A stretch of DNA of 44,432 nucleotides. It comes from Neorhizobium huautlense (GTDB taxonomy: Bacteria > Pseudomonadota > Alphaproteobacteria > Rhizobiales > Rhizobiaceae). This document shows positions 33,706-42,917 of this stretch, in pieces (the first letter of the stretch is position 1; each line of letters starts with the position of its first letter). The position numbers were made by a program, and so were the translations under genes. The notes under the pieces were generated by a model. The model was given only the letters and a program-made list of their open reading frames with translations. It searched no databases and was not told the origin of the DNA. Location: the NCBI RefSeq assembly GCF_002968575.1, contig NZ_PVBM01000033.1, positions 1-44,432 of the forward strand. The letters run 5' to 3'.

Positions 33706-35025
33706 TTAATTCAGGATCAGGTCCGGGAGGAAGGTTACAACTTCGGGAAATAGCGCCAGGAACACCACGAAACCCATCATGATCAGCAGATAGGGCATGG
33801 TCACGCGGGCGATGTAGCCCGTTCCGCGTCCGGTTATGTTCTGGATCACCGCGAAATTGAAGGCCACCGGAGGCGTGATCTGTGCCATCTCGACCACCAA
33901 CACAATGAAGATGCCGAACCAGACCTTATCGAAACCGGCCTGCTCGACAATCGGCAGGACGACCGGCAGGGTCGTGGCGATCATCGAGAAGCCTTCGAGC
34001 GCCGTGCCGAGGATCAGGTAAAGCACCATGAGCGCGATGATCAGGGTGATGGGCGACAATTCCCAGGCCGAGACGGTCGCCGCGACCACATCGGGGATGC
34101 CCAGCGTGGCGCTGACATTGCCGAGCACCGTCGCACCGAGAATGATCATGCCCATCACGGAACAGGTCTGCACCGCGCCGAGCGCGATATCGCGCAGGAC
34201 TTTTGCAGACAGCGCATCCTGTGCCCAGGAGAGAGCGAAGGCACCGAGCACGCCGAGGGCCGCCGCCTCCGTCGGCGTGGCTAACCCGCCATACATTGAC
34301 CCTAGCACACACAGGATCAGGAACAGGGCCGGCCACAGCTCCTTCAACGCGCCGATTCGCTGTGAAAGCGGCATATGACGCAGGGCTCGCTCGCTTTCCG
34401 GCACCATGTCCTTGCGAAGGGTCGTGTGGATCATGATCCAGGCACCGAACGTCCCCGCCAGCAGGATACCGGGAATGAACCCCGCCGTGAACAGCCGCAG
34501 GACAGATTCTTCCGCCAGCACGCCGTAAATGATCATAACCGTCGAGGGTGGAATGAGAAATCCGAGCGTGCCGGCCCCGGCCAGACTGCCGATGGCGATA
34601 TCCGGCGAGTAGCCGCGACGCAGCAATTCGGTCAGCGTCATGCGGCCGACCACCTGCGTGGTCGCCGCAGACGAACCCGAAATGGCGGCGAAAATCGAGC
34701 ATCCGATGATATTCACATGCAGGAGCCGGCCCGGCAGCAGTCCGGCCCAGGGCGCGAGCCCGGCAAACAATGCCTTGGAGAGCTTTGTACGGAACAGGAA
34801 CTCGCCCATCAGGACGAAGAGCGGGAGCGCGACGAGATCTGGCGTCGTCAAGATGTTGAATGCATATTGCGGCAACAGCCGACCCATCGGCGCCGTCATG
34901 AAGAGAAAGCCGAGGCCGAGCGCCGTCGCCAGGAGCGCGATACCGATCCATCCGCCGATGGCCAGGAATCCGAACAGAAATCCGAACAGGCTTCCCATAA
35001 CAGCAGTCATGTCAAAATTCTCCAT
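33706..35025 (-). CDS. TRAP transporter large permease (second system, DctM-like)
   Basis: A 439-residue polytopic membrane protein of the DctM family. SGSSAATTQVVGRMTL and LAGAGTLGFLIPPSTVMIIYGVL within about 115-160 are the hallmark loops. The start may be ATG 35025 (MENFDMTAV) or ATG 35010, which has GGAG nine bases upstream. It follows its small-subunit gene by 33 bases. It ends convergent with the aldolase gene. It should import an organic acid supplied by the DctP protein of the same operon. Confidence 0.93.
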   Translation of the reverse strand: MENFDMTAVMGSLFGFLFGFLAIGGWIGIALLATALGLGFLFMTAPMGRLLPQYAFNILTTPDLVALPLFVLMGEFLFRTKLSKALFAGLAPWAGLLPGRLLHVNIIGCSIFAAISGSSAATTQVVGRMTLTELLRRGYSPDIAIGSLAGAGTLGFLIPPSTVMIIYGVLAEESVLRLFTAGFIPGILLAGTFGAWIMIHTTLRKDMVPESERALRHMPLSQRIGALKELWPALFLILCVLGSMYGGLATPTEAAALGVLGAFALSWAQDALSAKVLRDIALGAVQTCSVMGMIILGATVLGNVSATLGIPDVVAATVSAWELSPITLIIALMVLYLILGTALEGFSMIATTLPVVLPIVEQAGFDKVWFGIFIVLVVEMAQITPPVAFNFAVIQNITGRGTGYIARVTMPYLLIMMGFVVFLALFPEVVTFLPDLILN

Positions 35026-35058
35026 CTGGCCGCGCCTGGAAAGGCTGCGGCATGGGGC

Positions 35059-35652
35059 CTATCCTTCGATGGCGGTGGCAGCACCGAGATCCGGACGGTC
35101 GACGGCATGGCCGGCCAGGCATGTCAGCGTCCGCGCGACCATTTGCGCGGCAAGAATGATGGCGCCCAGCGCCAGAACCGCCTGCGGTATCCAAAGCGGT
35201 GTCAGGCTGTCCTGCGACACCTCGCCGAAGCGGTAGGTCCTGAGCGTGAATTCTACCAGCGTATAGGCCATGAAGGCTGAAACGGCGGAGCCCAGCGCAC
35301 TGGAAATGCCTTCCAGCACTCGGGCATATCGGCCATGGCCTGCACGCATCAGCATCTCGACCCTGATCTGCAGGCCGGCCCGAAGGGTCATGCCGGCACC
35401 CAGTAGGAAGGAGGCGCCCATCAGATAGGCGCTGTATTCCCAACCCACGTGAATGCTATTTGGCATGGTGGGAATGATCTTCGACAGCAAGGCAACTGCA
35501 ATCTCAGCCAAGACAAGGAAGGTCAAGGCGACGATGCATGCGGCCGCGAGCAGGGCGCCGGCAACGGAGAGGTGATCGGCCGCGCGTTGAAGCGCGACCA
35601 CCAGTCCATTTTCGCGCCCCGTCCCGCTTGCGGGAGCTGGCGTCTGTGCCAT
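35059..35652 (-). CDS. TRAP transporter small permease (second system, DctQ-like)
   Basis: A 197-residue protein with four hydrophobic segments, normal for DctQ. GWEYSAYLMGASFLLGAGMT and the following RAGLQIRVEML fit the conserved middle of the family. I start at ATG 35652, one base after the binding-protein TGA, so translation is coupled. The first about 30 residues are polar and cytoplasmic. Confidence 0.9.
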   Translation of the reverse strand: MAQTPAPASGTGRENGLVVALQRAADHLSVAGALLAAACIVALTFLVLAEIAVALLSKIIPTMPNSIHVGWEYSAYLMGASFLLGAGMTLRAGLQIRVEMLMRAGHGRYARVLEGISSALGSAVSAFMAYTLVEFTLRTYRFGEVSQDSLTPLWIPQAVLALGAIILAAQMVARTLTCLAGHAVDRPDLGAATAIEG

Positions 35653-35653
35653 C

Positions 35654-36655
35654 TCAGTTCGCCTTGACCGAGGCCTTGTACTGCTCGACGAGAGGAGCCG
35701 CATCCGGAACTCGCTCGATGAATGCCTTCTGCAGAGCCTCGGCCCGTTCGACCATGGTTGCGCGCATCTCCGGGGAAATATCGGCGAGCTTCATGCCCTG
35801 GTCGGACATGATCTTGATGCTGTCAAGGTCGCCCTGGCGGGAGATGCCCCAGAATTCCGGCTCCAGATCACGGGCAGCCTTCTCGATCGCCGCCTGCTGG
35901 TCGTCCGGAATCTTGTTCCAAATGTCGAGGTTGATCGTCACCATGTTCGAACCCCAGGTGTGGTTCGTCGGGTAGATGTAGTCCAGGAACTCCCAGAACT
36001 TGCCGTCGACTCCCGAGGTGGCGGAGGTGGCGACGCCCGCAACGCGGCCGGACGCCAGGGCCGGGATGAGTTCACCCCAGGGCATCGCCACGCCGGCCAT
36101 GCCGAGTGCATTGACGATATCGACCGTGTTCTTGTCGGCGCCGCGGACCGGAATGCCCTTGAACCCCTCGATATTGTCGACCGCGACCTTCAGATAGACG
36201 TACTGAGCCGGCGACGGCACCATGTAGAGGATCTTCTGGTTGTTCTGTTCGGCGATCTTCTCGAAAACCGGGCGAATGATCGCGTGATATTTCTTCAACT
36301 CCTCCATTGAGCTGACGAGAAAAGGAATTCCCTCAGCGCCGAACAGCGGATTGACGCCGACCTGCTGGGAGATGTTGATGTCCGCCATCTCGACGAGCCC
36401 ATCCCGCACGGCCGTGAGCTGGTCCGGCCCTTTGAAGCCGAGCGAACCGCCCGGCTTCACCGAAATGACGATCTCACCCTTGGTGGCTTCCTTGACAACA
36501 TCGGCGAAGCGGATCGCGTTCTTCACCATGAAATTGCCTTCCGGCAGCACATCGGAGAGATTGATCTGCATCTCCGCCATGGATGGAAGGGCCGACGATA
36601 GGAGCAGGGCCGCGGCTGCGACCGAGCGAATGAACTGACGTTTGCTGACGGACAT
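35654..36655 (-). CDS. TRAP substrate-binding protein (second system, DctP-like)
   Basis: A 333-residue periplasmic receptor with a Sec signal peptide (positive KRQFIRS, hydrophobic core, cut after SMA near 27). Family regions seen are SLGFKGPDQLTAVRDGLVEM, EGFKGIPVRGADKN, where the Arg normally binds a carboxylate, and WGELIPALASGRVAGV. It differs clearly from the other DctP in the window, so the two TRAP systems are not a recent duplication. It follows the SDR gene by 50 bases and leads P-Q-M. Confidence 0.92.
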   Translation of the reverse strand: MSVSKRQFIRSVAAAALLLSSALPSMAEMQINLSDVLPEGNFMVKNAIRFADVVKEATKGEIVISVKPGGSLGFKGPDQLTAVRDGLVEMADINISQQVGVNPLFGAEGIPFLVSSMEELKKYHAIIRPVFEKIAEQNNQKILYMVPSPAQYVYLKVAVDNIEGFKGIPVRGADKNTVDIVNALGMAGVAMPWGELIPALASGRVAGVATSATSGVDGKFWEFLDYIYPTNHTWGSNMVTINLDIWNKIPDDQQAAIEKAARDLEPEFWGISRQGDLDSIKIMSDQGMKLADISPEMRATMVERAEALQKAFIERVPDAAPLVEQYKASVKAN

Positions 36656-36705
36656 TTTTATGTTCCTTTCCCCTTTTTGTAAGTCGTTTGCCTCCCGGCT
36701 GGTGT

Positions 36706-37452
36706 TCAGTCGCCGGACCGCCTTTCAAAGTTTAGACCACCTGGGACCTGGAAGGTCGGCAGGATCTCGATATGGCCGATGTTCACATGCCGCGGAGCAT
36801 CGATCGCAAAGGCGATGGCATCGGAAATGTCTTCCGGCTTGAGGGATTCGTAGCCGTCGTAGAACTGACGCTGCGCCTCCTCCATGTCGCCGAGCAGACG
36901 CCCGAAAATTTCCGTTTCCACCCGGCCGGGGCAGATCTCGGTGACCCTGACGCGCTTGCCGTAGGCATCGACTCGAAGCTGCCGCGACAATTGGTGCACG
37001 GCCGCCTTGGTCGCGTGATAGATGGTGTTGCCGCCAAAATTGTAGACCGCGGCGATCGAACTGATGTTGACGATATGCCCGAGGTCACGTTCGACCATGC
37101 CCGGCATCAGCAGGCGCACGAGGTGCAGCACCGCCTGGATGTTGACCTCGATCTGTTCATCGATCGCGAACTCATCTGCCGTCAAGATGTTGCCGGTGCG
37201 CGAAACACCTGCATTGTTGACGAGGATGTCAATCTTCAGGCCCCCGACCGCCGATGTCAGAGCCTTGGTGTCCGAAACATCGACCACATGCGGAATGCAG
37301 CCGCACTTCGCCGCCAGCGCATTCAGCCGCTGCGCATTGCGCGCCAGCGCATGGACTTCCAGCCCCTCGCGCCGCAGGCGCTCCACGATAACGGCGCCCA
37401 TACCGGTCGACGCGCCGGTTACCAGTGCGGTGTTATAATCCGAGAATGCCAT
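36706..37452 (-). CDS. Short-chain dehydrogenase (serine 3-dehydrogenase/YdfG-like)
   Basis: A 248-residue SDR with TGASTGMG (12-19), NNAG (79-82), Ser132, and YHATK with Tyr145 and Lys149. The pattern NNAGVSRTG, SSIAAVYNFGGNTIYHATKAAV and ICPGRVETEIFG resembles the YdfG group, which oxidises 3-hydroxy acids including L-serine, L-allo-threonine and 3-hydroxypropionate. That would fit import of a hydroxy acid by the TRAP genes just downstream. It is divergent from the LysR gene. Confidence 0.9.
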   Translation of the reverse strand: MAFSDYNTALVTGASTGMGAVIVERLRREGLEVHALARNAQRLNALAAKCGCIPHVVDVSDTKALTSAVGGLKIDILVNNAGVSRTGNILTADEFAIDEQIEVNIQAVLHLVRLLMPGMVERDLGHIVNISSIAAVYNFGGNTIYHATKAAVHQLSRQLRVDAYGKRVRVTEICPGRVETEIFGRLLGDMEEAQRQFYDGYESLKPEDISDAIAFAIDAPRHVNIGHIEILPTFQVPGGLNFERRSGD

Positions 37453-37517
37453 CCGTGGTTCGTCCTTCGCATCTGTTGCTGACGATCACGCTAACCCTGT
37501 CTCCCGACGCTGCAAAA

Positions 37518-37540
37518 GATCACTTGCATATGGGGTGATC
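37518..37540. promoter_or_regulatory. Inverted repeat in the SDR-LysR divergent region
   Basis: GATCAC at 37518-37523 and GTGATC at 37535-37540 form a perfect 6 bp dyad around 11 bases, in the 183-base region between the divergent SDR and LysR start codons. LysR sites commonly have this spacing. It is the best candidate for the binding site of the adjacent LysR protein. Confidence 0.5.
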
Positions 37541-37635
37541 GGCATTTGTTATAGTTCCGCCAAAACAGAAGCTTGGCATAGGCGGCGACAGCGTTGATTG
37601 CTACACTGCAAGCAGGTTTTGGAGGAAGCTGCCCG

Positions 37636-38574
37636 TTGGATACACGCCGGCTACAGGCATTCGTAAAGATCGTCGATATCGGCAGCCTGACGCGGGCTTC
37701 CGCCATCCTGCATATTGCGCAGCCGGCACTGAGCCAGCAGATCATCTCGCTGGAAAGCCAGTTCGGGAAGAAGCTGCTGATCCGCTCGAAACAGGGCGTC
37801 GTGCCGACGGAGGCCGGGCGCGCGCTTTACCGTCACGCCCAGATGATCCTACGCCAGATAGACCAGGCCCAGGCGGATATCAGCGCCTCGGGTAATGTGG
37901 TCGCCGGACGCGTGTCCGTCGGCCTCGCACCCTTCAGCACGGCGTCGGTGCTGGCGTTGCCCCTGTTGCAGACCGTTCGTGCCCGCTATCCGAACATCCT
38001 CCTGCACATCAACGAGAATTTCGGTGGCGTCATCAGCGAGATGATCATGACGGGAAAGCTCGACGTCGCCTTCATCTACGATGCGGGCCCGATCCGCGGT
38101 GTGACCTTCGAGCCGTTGCTTAACGAGAACCTGTTCGCAGTGGCCCCCTCTAGCCATGTCGAGCGTATAGACGGCAAGGACGAAATCACGGTGGAGCAGC
38201 TCGCAGAGCTCGACCTCATGCTTCCGACCGCGATACATACGGTCCGCAAGGTCGTCGATACGACGTTTAGACGGGTGGGCCTCGCGCCTAAACTGATTGC
38301 CGAAATCGAATCTCTCTCCACGATGGCTCGCGCTATTAGTGCCGGCATAGGCTCGACGATTCTACCGTGGTCTGCGGCGAATGCGGTGCGCGACTCCGAC
38401 GAACAGGTCGCCGTACTCAGGATCGTTAAGCCGTCGATGAACGTGAAGATATCGCTCTGCGTTTCAGACCAGTTCCCGCTGTCTGAGCCCGCGCTCGCGG
38501 TCAACGACATCCTCACCGAGCTTGCGCATTCCTTTGCTGCGAGCGACGATGTCTACGGGGTACAGAAAGCCTGA
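37636..38574 (+). CDS. LysR-family regulator (NAC-like)
   Basis: A 312-residue LysR regulator. It starts at TTG 37636 (LDTRRLQAFVKI...), which has GGAGGA nine bases upstream; earlier in-frame starts lack a ribosome site and family sequence. The helix-turn-helix is at about 17-37 (SLTRASAILHIAQPALSQQI), and the C-terminal part is the effector domain. DTRRLQAFVKIVDIGSLTRAS is split here as in the Nac/Cbl-type subgroup. It faces away from the SDR-TRAP operon and likely activates it in response to the imported acid. Confidence 0.92.
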   Translation: MDTRRLQAFVKIVDIGSLTRASAILHIAQPALSQQIISLESQFGKKLLIRSKQGVVPTEAGRALYRHAQMILRQIDQAQADISASGNVVAGRVSVGLAPFSTASVLALPLLQTVRARYPNILLHINENFGGVISEMIMTGKLDVAFIYDAGPIRGVTFEPLLNENLFAVAPSSHVERIDGKDEITVEQLAELDLMLPTAIHTVRKVVDTTFRRVGLAPKLIAEIESLSTMARAISAGIGSTILPWSAANAVRDSDEQVAVLRIVKPSMNVKISLCVSDQFPLSEPALAVNDILTELAHSFAASDDVYGVQKA

Positions 38575-38603
38575 TCAGCGCATTGACGATGTCGGCGCAA
38601 TAT

Positions 38604-39536
38604 CTAGGCAAGGATCGCCCGGGCGCTGTCGGCATCGGTGATCAGTATGTTGGCAAGGCCGCTTTGCGCTACCGCGTGAAGAATCTTGTGCTTATGTGCG
38701 CCGCCGGAAGCGACAATGCGGCAGCCGATGCGACGGAAGTCATCCAGTTCCGGTGAGAGCACCTGCCGATTCAGCAGGTGGTCGATTTCCTGCCCCGAGG
38801 CGTTGAGATACCGGCCCATCAGATCGCCCACCGCGCCGGCCTTCTGGAGAATTTCCTCGCTCATCCCTTCGGGCAGGCCATAGCGCACCTGCAGCGATTG
38901 CTGCGATACGTCGCCGACGCTCAAATAGGCCACGTCCACGTCGCAGATCTGCCTGAAAGTCCTCTGAAAGACCGTCTGAGATATGATGGCCTCGCGGGAT
39001 TCGGGGCTTTCCGCATAAATCGGCGCGGCGAAATAGCGGCATTGGGCGCTGATCGCCTGGGCGAAGCCGCGAACGATCTCGAATGTGTTGATTTCGGAGC
39101 CGTGGGTAAGACCGCCCATCATCGAGCGCACCTTGATCTGCGGCTCGTTGAGCGACGGCATGTGCTGGATCGTCTCGCGGAGCGTCGAGCCCCAGCCGAT
39201 GCCGATGGACGCCGGCTTCTGCGTCTGGATCAGTCGGCCGAGGAAGCCCGCGGCGCCCCGTCCGAGCACCGAATGCAGGAGAGCCGTCTCATTCGGGGTC
39301 GGAACCACGACCGCGTCCCTGAGCGCAAAACGCTTGCGCAGCTTCACCTCCAATTCGACGCTTTCGGAGAGCGCGGAATCGAAACTGATTCTTACAACGC
39401 CGGTTTCCAGGGCTTCCGACAGGATTTCGTTTACCCGCCGCCGGGTGATGTTCATCCGCTCGGCGATCTGCTGCTGGGTAAGTCCCTCTACGTGGTAGAG
39501 CCATGCAGCCCGCACCATCAACTCACGATGTTCCAT
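38604..39536 (-). CDS. SorC/DeoR-type sugar-binding transcriptional regulator
   Basis: A 310-residue regulator. The N-terminal helix-turn-helix covers LTQQQIAERMNITRRRVNEI at about 18-37. The remainder is a sugar-phosphate isomerase-like effector domain (SorC type), with IGIGWGSTLRETI and MMGGL typical of the phosphosugar site. I start at ATG 39536; longer versions have no ribosome site. It is divergent from the Ugp-like operon, over tandem repeats, and should respond to a phosphorylated sugar or glycerol phosphate. Confidence 0.9.
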   Translation of the reverse strand: MEHRELMVRAAWLYHVEGLTQQQIAERMNITRRRVNEILSEALETGVVRISFDSALSESVELEVKLRKRFALRDAVVVPTPNETALLHSVLGRGAAGFLGRLIQTQKPASIGIGWGSTLRETIQHMPSLNEPQIKVRSMMGGLTHGSEINTFEIVRGFAQAISAQCRYFAAPIYAESPESREAIISQTVFQRTFRQICDVDVAYLSVGDVSQQSLQVRYGLPEGMSEEILQKAGAVGDLMGRYLNASGQEIDHLLNRQVLSPELDDFRRIGCRIVASGGAHKHKILHAVAQSGLANILITDADSARAILA

Positions 39537-39569
39537 ATCCCACCACCCGCTTGCACAAACGTCACAACG

Positions 39570-39587
39570 ATGTAACATATGTAACAT
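39570..39587. promoter_or_regulatory. Tandem operator repeats between regulator and Ugp-like operon
   Basis: ATGTAACAT occurs twice in direct tandem (39570-39578 and 39579-39587), 34 bases upstream of the regulator start and 95 bases before the binding-protein gene. Because ATGTAACAT is itself nearly palindromic, the block has dyad character too. TGTAAC-type elements are usual for SorC-family operators, so this is the likely binding site of the adjacent regulator. Confidence 0.55.
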
Positions 39588-39682
39588 AAACCTGCATGTC
39601 ATGGCTAACCCAGACGGATGGTGATGGCCAGAACCGAAACAAGGCGGGTCATGAAAAAAGACCCGATAGAAGGATCCGAGAC

Positions 39683-41008
39683 ATGGCTTCGACATATATG
39701 AAATCGGTTGCCAGCCTGCTTGCCGCCGGTGCGTTGCTGATGGGCGCGGCCGGTGCTTCCGCGGCGGAACGCGTGAAGATCGAATGGTGGTATGCCATCT
39801 CCGGCAAGCTTGGCGAAACGGTGCAGCAACTGATCTCCGACTTCAACAAGTCGCAGGACAAGTATGAGGTCGTCGGCACGTTCAAGGGCAACTACGAGGA
39901 GACGATGGCGGCCATGGTTGCCGCCTACCGCGTCAATCAGCAGCCGGCTATCCTTCAGTCGGCGGAGCGCGGTTTCATGACCATGCTGAAATCTGGCGCC
40001 ATTATCCCGGCGGACGAATTGATGGCCAAGCAGGGCTATAAGATCGACTGGAGCGATTTCGTAAAGCCGGTGGCAGGTTTTTACATCGTCAACGGCAAGC
40101 CGGCGGCGCTGCCTTTCAATTCCTCGACGCCGATCCTCTGGTACAATGCCGATGCCTTCAAGGCTGCTGGCTTCGACGCGCCCGCCGATACTTGGCAGGG
40201 GCTTGAAAAGCAGCTCTATGCGCTGAAGGAAAAGAAGGTCACCGACTGCCCCATGGCATTGCCGGGCGATTTCCAGTGGAGCCTGATCGAGAATTATTCG
40301 GCCATCAACGATCAGCCGTTCGGAACCAAGGCCAATGGCTACGGCGGCCTCGACACCGAATTCGTCTACAACAGGACTTCCGTCGTCGGGCAGGTCGCGC
40401 GGCTGAAGAAGTGGATCGATGACGGCGTGCTGAAGATCGCCGGTCAGGGCGTGGCGCCGATCAGCCTCTATACCTCGGGCACCTGCGCATCGATCATCAA
40501 TTCCACGGCCAGCCATTCGGCCGTCGAGGCAGATGCCAAGTTCAAGTGGAGCGCCGCGGTCATGCCGCATGAGGAAGGCGTCCAGCCGAAGAACAGCACG
40601 ATCGGCGGCGCCGCGCTTTGGGCGATCAAGGGCAAGCCGGAAGAGGTTCAGGCAGGCGTTGCCGCTTTCTTCAACTATGTCGCTCAACCCGACGTGCAGG
40701 AATGGTGGAGCAAGGCGACCGGTTATGTGCCGGTCACCAACGCCGCCTATGCGAAGATGAAGCTGGAAGGTTATTTCAAGGATCATCCGACCCGTGAGGT
40801 TGCTATCGAGCAGCTCTCCCGCGGCGAACCGACCGACAATTCCCGTGGCTTCCGCTTCGGCAACCACAATCAGTCGACCGCGATCCTGCTTGAGGAAATG
40901 CAGGCCGTATGGACCGGCAAGAAGGCACCGCAGGAAGCGCTCGACAGCTCCGTCAAGCGCGGCAACGAAATCCTGCGCCAGTACGAGAAGCTCCATGCCG
41001 GCAAGTAG
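39683..41008 (+). CDS. ABC substrate-binding protein, glycerol-3-phosphate (UgpB) type
   Basis: A 441-residue periplasmic receptor of the ABC family-1 type, with a Sec signal cut after ASA near residue 28. EWWYAISGKLGETVQQLI and FKGNYEETMAAMVAAYR follow the UgpB pattern. Downstream, ALPFNSSTPILWYNADAFK and GGAALWAIKGKP are conserved core segments, and LSRGEPTDNSRGFRFGNH matches the UgpB C-terminal substrate loop. I start at ATG 39683. Ligand likely sn-glycerol-3-phosphate or a glycerophosphodiester, supported by the phosphodiesterase gene in the same operon. Confidence 0.9.
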   Translation: MASTYMKSVASLLAAGALLMGAAGASAAERVKIEWWYAISGKLGETVQQLISDFNKSQDKYEVVGTFKGNYEETMAAMVAAYRVNQQPAILQSAERGFMTMLKSGAIIPADELMAKQGYKIDWSDFVKPVAGFYIVNGKPAALPFNSSTPILWYNADAFKAAGFDAPADTWQGLEKQLYALKEKKVTDCPMALPGDFQWSLIENYSAINDQPFGTKANGYGGLDTEFVYNRTSVVGQVARLKKWIDDGVLKIAGQGVAPISLYTSGTCASIINSTASHSAVEADAKFKWSAAVMPHEEGVQPKNSTIGGAALWAIKGKPEEVQAGVAAFFNYVAQPDVQEWWSKATGYVPVTNAAYAKMKLEGYFKDHPTREVAIEQLSRGEPTDNSRGFRFGNHNQSTAILLEEMQAVWTGKKAPQEALDSSVKRGNEILRQYEKLHAGK

Positions 41009-41012
41009 TGCC

Positions 41013-41984
41013 ATGAGGTTGAGCGAGGGCGCGGCGACGCGCCTTCGTTTCCCGCTGCGGCTCAAGCTGGGCTCGCTGCTCAGTTCGTCGGAAACCGGGT
41101 TGAAGGCCTCGCATTTCCGGCGCCCGTGGTTGGCAGCGGGCCTTCTGGCCCCGCAGCTTCTCATCCTGCTCTTTTTCTTCTTCATCCCCACCTGGAAGGC
41201 GTTGTCACTCGCTTTCGTGCAGGTGGATCCCTTCGGGGCGACGATGATCTTCGTCGGCCTTGATAATTTCACCACGCTGTTTTCGAGCCCGGAATACCGC
41301 GACAGCGCGGTGCTGACCTTGTGGTTCACGACGGTCCAATGTTTCGTGACGCTCTTTGTCGCCTGCCTTTTCGCCTTTGCCACCGATCAGGTGATGCGCG
41401 GCCGGGCGATCTACAAAGGCGTCATCCTCTTGCCCTATGCCATCGCACCGGCGATTTCCGGGGTGCTCTGGGCGTTTCTCTTCAACCCGACCGTCGGGCC
41501 GCTGGCGCAGATCTTGGACGAGCTCGGATATGCCTGGGATCCGAACCGCCGCCCGTCCGATGCGCTTCTTCTGGTTTCGGTGGCGGCAATTTGGAAGCAT
41601 GTCTGTTACGACTACATCTTCCTCGTCGCGGCCTTTCTCGCGGTGCCCGCCTCCGTCATCGAGGCCGGCGCGATTGACGGCGCAGGGCCTGTTCGGCGTT
41701 TCCTGACAATCACGCTGCCGATGGCCGCACCGACGATCTTCTTCCTGATCGTGATGAATTTCGTTTACGGCCTCTTCGAGACCTTCGGTATCATCGACGT
41801 CATCACCCATGGCGGCCCGGCCGGCAGCACCAACACGCTCGTCTACAAGGTCTACCAGGACGGATTCCGCCAGCTCGATCTCGGCTCTTCCGCCGCCCAA
41901 TCTGTGGTGCTGATGGCGATCGCCGTCCTCTTCACGGTCTTGCAGTTCCGCGCCGTCGAGCGCAAAGTCAACTATCAGGTGTGA
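41013..41984 (+). CDS. ABC permease, UgpA type
   Basis: A 323-residue inner-membrane permease with six hydrophobic segments and the cytoplasmic EAA loop EAGAIDGAGPVRRFLTITLP, which contacts the ATPase. The N-terminus is about 30 residues longer than usual for UgpA. An ATG at 41013 is chosen; one at 40995, overlapping the binding-protein gene, is also possible. It lies four bases after that gene. FVYGLFETFGIIDVITHGGP matches the conserved C-terminal half of UgpA. Confidence 0.9.
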   Translation: MRLSEGAATRLRFPLRLKLGSLLSSSETGLKASHFRRPWLAAGLLAPQLLILLFFFFIPTWKALSLAFVQVDPFGATMIFVGLDNFTTLFSSPEYRDSAVLTLWFTTVQCFVTLFVACLFAFATDQVMRGRAIYKGVILLPYAIAPAISGVLWAFLFNPTVGPLAQILDELGYAWDPNRRPSDALLLVSVAAIWKHVCYDYIFLVAAFLAVPASVIEAGAIDGAGPVRRFLTITLPMAAPTIFFLIVMNFVYGLFETFGIIDVITHGGPAGSTNTLVYKVYQDGFRQLDLGSSAAQSVVLMAIAVLFTVLQFRAVERKVNYQV

Positions 41985-41986
41985 CC

Positions 41987-42907
41987 ATGGTCGAACGGCA
42001 TATCTGGCTTTCCCTGTTCTGCCATGTGGTGCTTCTGATCGGCGCCGCGGCCGTCTGCCTGCCGCTCTACTTCGCCTTTGTTGCCGGCTCGCTCACAGTC
42101 GGTGAGGTGCAGCAGGTCCCGTTCCCGCTGGTACCGGGCGATCATTTCGTCGAAAACACGGTTACTGCGTGGATGGAGGGCGATTTCGGGCGACTCTACC
42201 TCAATTCGATTATCGTCACGGTTGGCATCGTCGTTGGCAAGCTTGCTGTTTCGGTCATTGCCGGTTTTGCGGTCACCTATTTCCGCTTTCCCTTCCGTAT
42301 GACGGCTTTCTGGCTGATCTTCATCTCGCTGATGCTGCCGGTCGAAGTGCGTATCATCCCGACCTATGAGGCTGTGGCGGATGCCGGAGGGCCGCTTCGG
42401 TCCTTCTTCGGAGCGATCGGCTTGACCGGGTTCCTCGCAAGTACCACCGGCTATCAACTCGATGCCGCCCTGCAGTGGAACATGATCAACAGCTATGGCG
42501 GCCTCATACTACCCCTGATCGCGTCGGCCTCCGCGACCTTTTTGTTTCGCCAGTTCTTCCTGACCGTGCCGGACGAGCTTTGCGAGGCGGCCAAGCTCGA
42601 TGGCGCAGGTCCGTTGAAGTTCTTCCGCGACGTGCTGCTGCCGCTGTCCAGCTCCAATATCGCGGCGCTGTCGATCATCCTCTTTCTCTATGGCTGGAAC
42701 CAGTATTTGTGGCCCCTGCTCTTCACCACCGAAAAGGAGATGTACACTGCGATGATCGGACTGAAGGACCTGATCCCGGTGGCTGATGCCCAGCCCGCCT
42801 GGCACTTGGCAATGGCGGCCTCCTTCTTCGTCATGGCGCCCCCTGCGCTCGTCATTCTCCTGATGCAGCGGTGGTTCACCAGGGGCCTGGTGGATTCCAG
42901 CAAATGA
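41987..42907 (+). CDS. ABC permease, UgpE type
   Basis: A 306-residue permease with six hydrophobic segments and the EAA loop EAAKLDGAGPLKFFRDVLLP. PVEVRIIPTYEAVA and YGWNQYLWPLLFTT match UgpE. The start is ATG 41987, five bases after AGGTG; GTG 41981 overlaps the upstream stop. It pairs with the preceding permease as a heterodimer. About 25 residues at 140-165 (near TGFLASTTGYQLDAALQWNM) look longer than usual. No ATPase gene follows before the window ends. Confidence 0.9.
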   Translation: MVERHIWLSLFCHVVLLIGAAAVCLPLYFAFVAGSLTVGEVQQVPFPLVPGDHFVENTVTAWMEGDFGRLYLNSIIVTVGIVVGKLAVSVIAGFAVTYFRFPFRMTAFWLIFISLMLPVEVRIIPTYEAVADAGGPLRSFFGAIGLTGFLASTTGYQLDAALQWNMINSYGGLILPLIASASATFLFRQFFLTVPDELCEAAKLDGAGPLKFFRDVLLPLSSSNIAALSIILFLYGWNQYLWPLLFTTEKEMYTAMIGLKDLIPVADAQPAWHLAMAASFFVMAPPALVILLMQRWFTRGLVDSSK

Positions 42908-42917
42908 GGTATTTCCA

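Noticed and set aside
34375..35280. A 301-codon plus-strand open frame
   Set aside because: It is antisense to the TRAP permease genes and rich in Arg, Gln and Glu, typical of antisense shadow frames.
39605..41383. A 592-codon open frame on the minus strand
   Set aside because: It lies antisense to the Ugp-like binding-protein and permease genes, has no family motif, and is the mirror of GC-rich codon bias.
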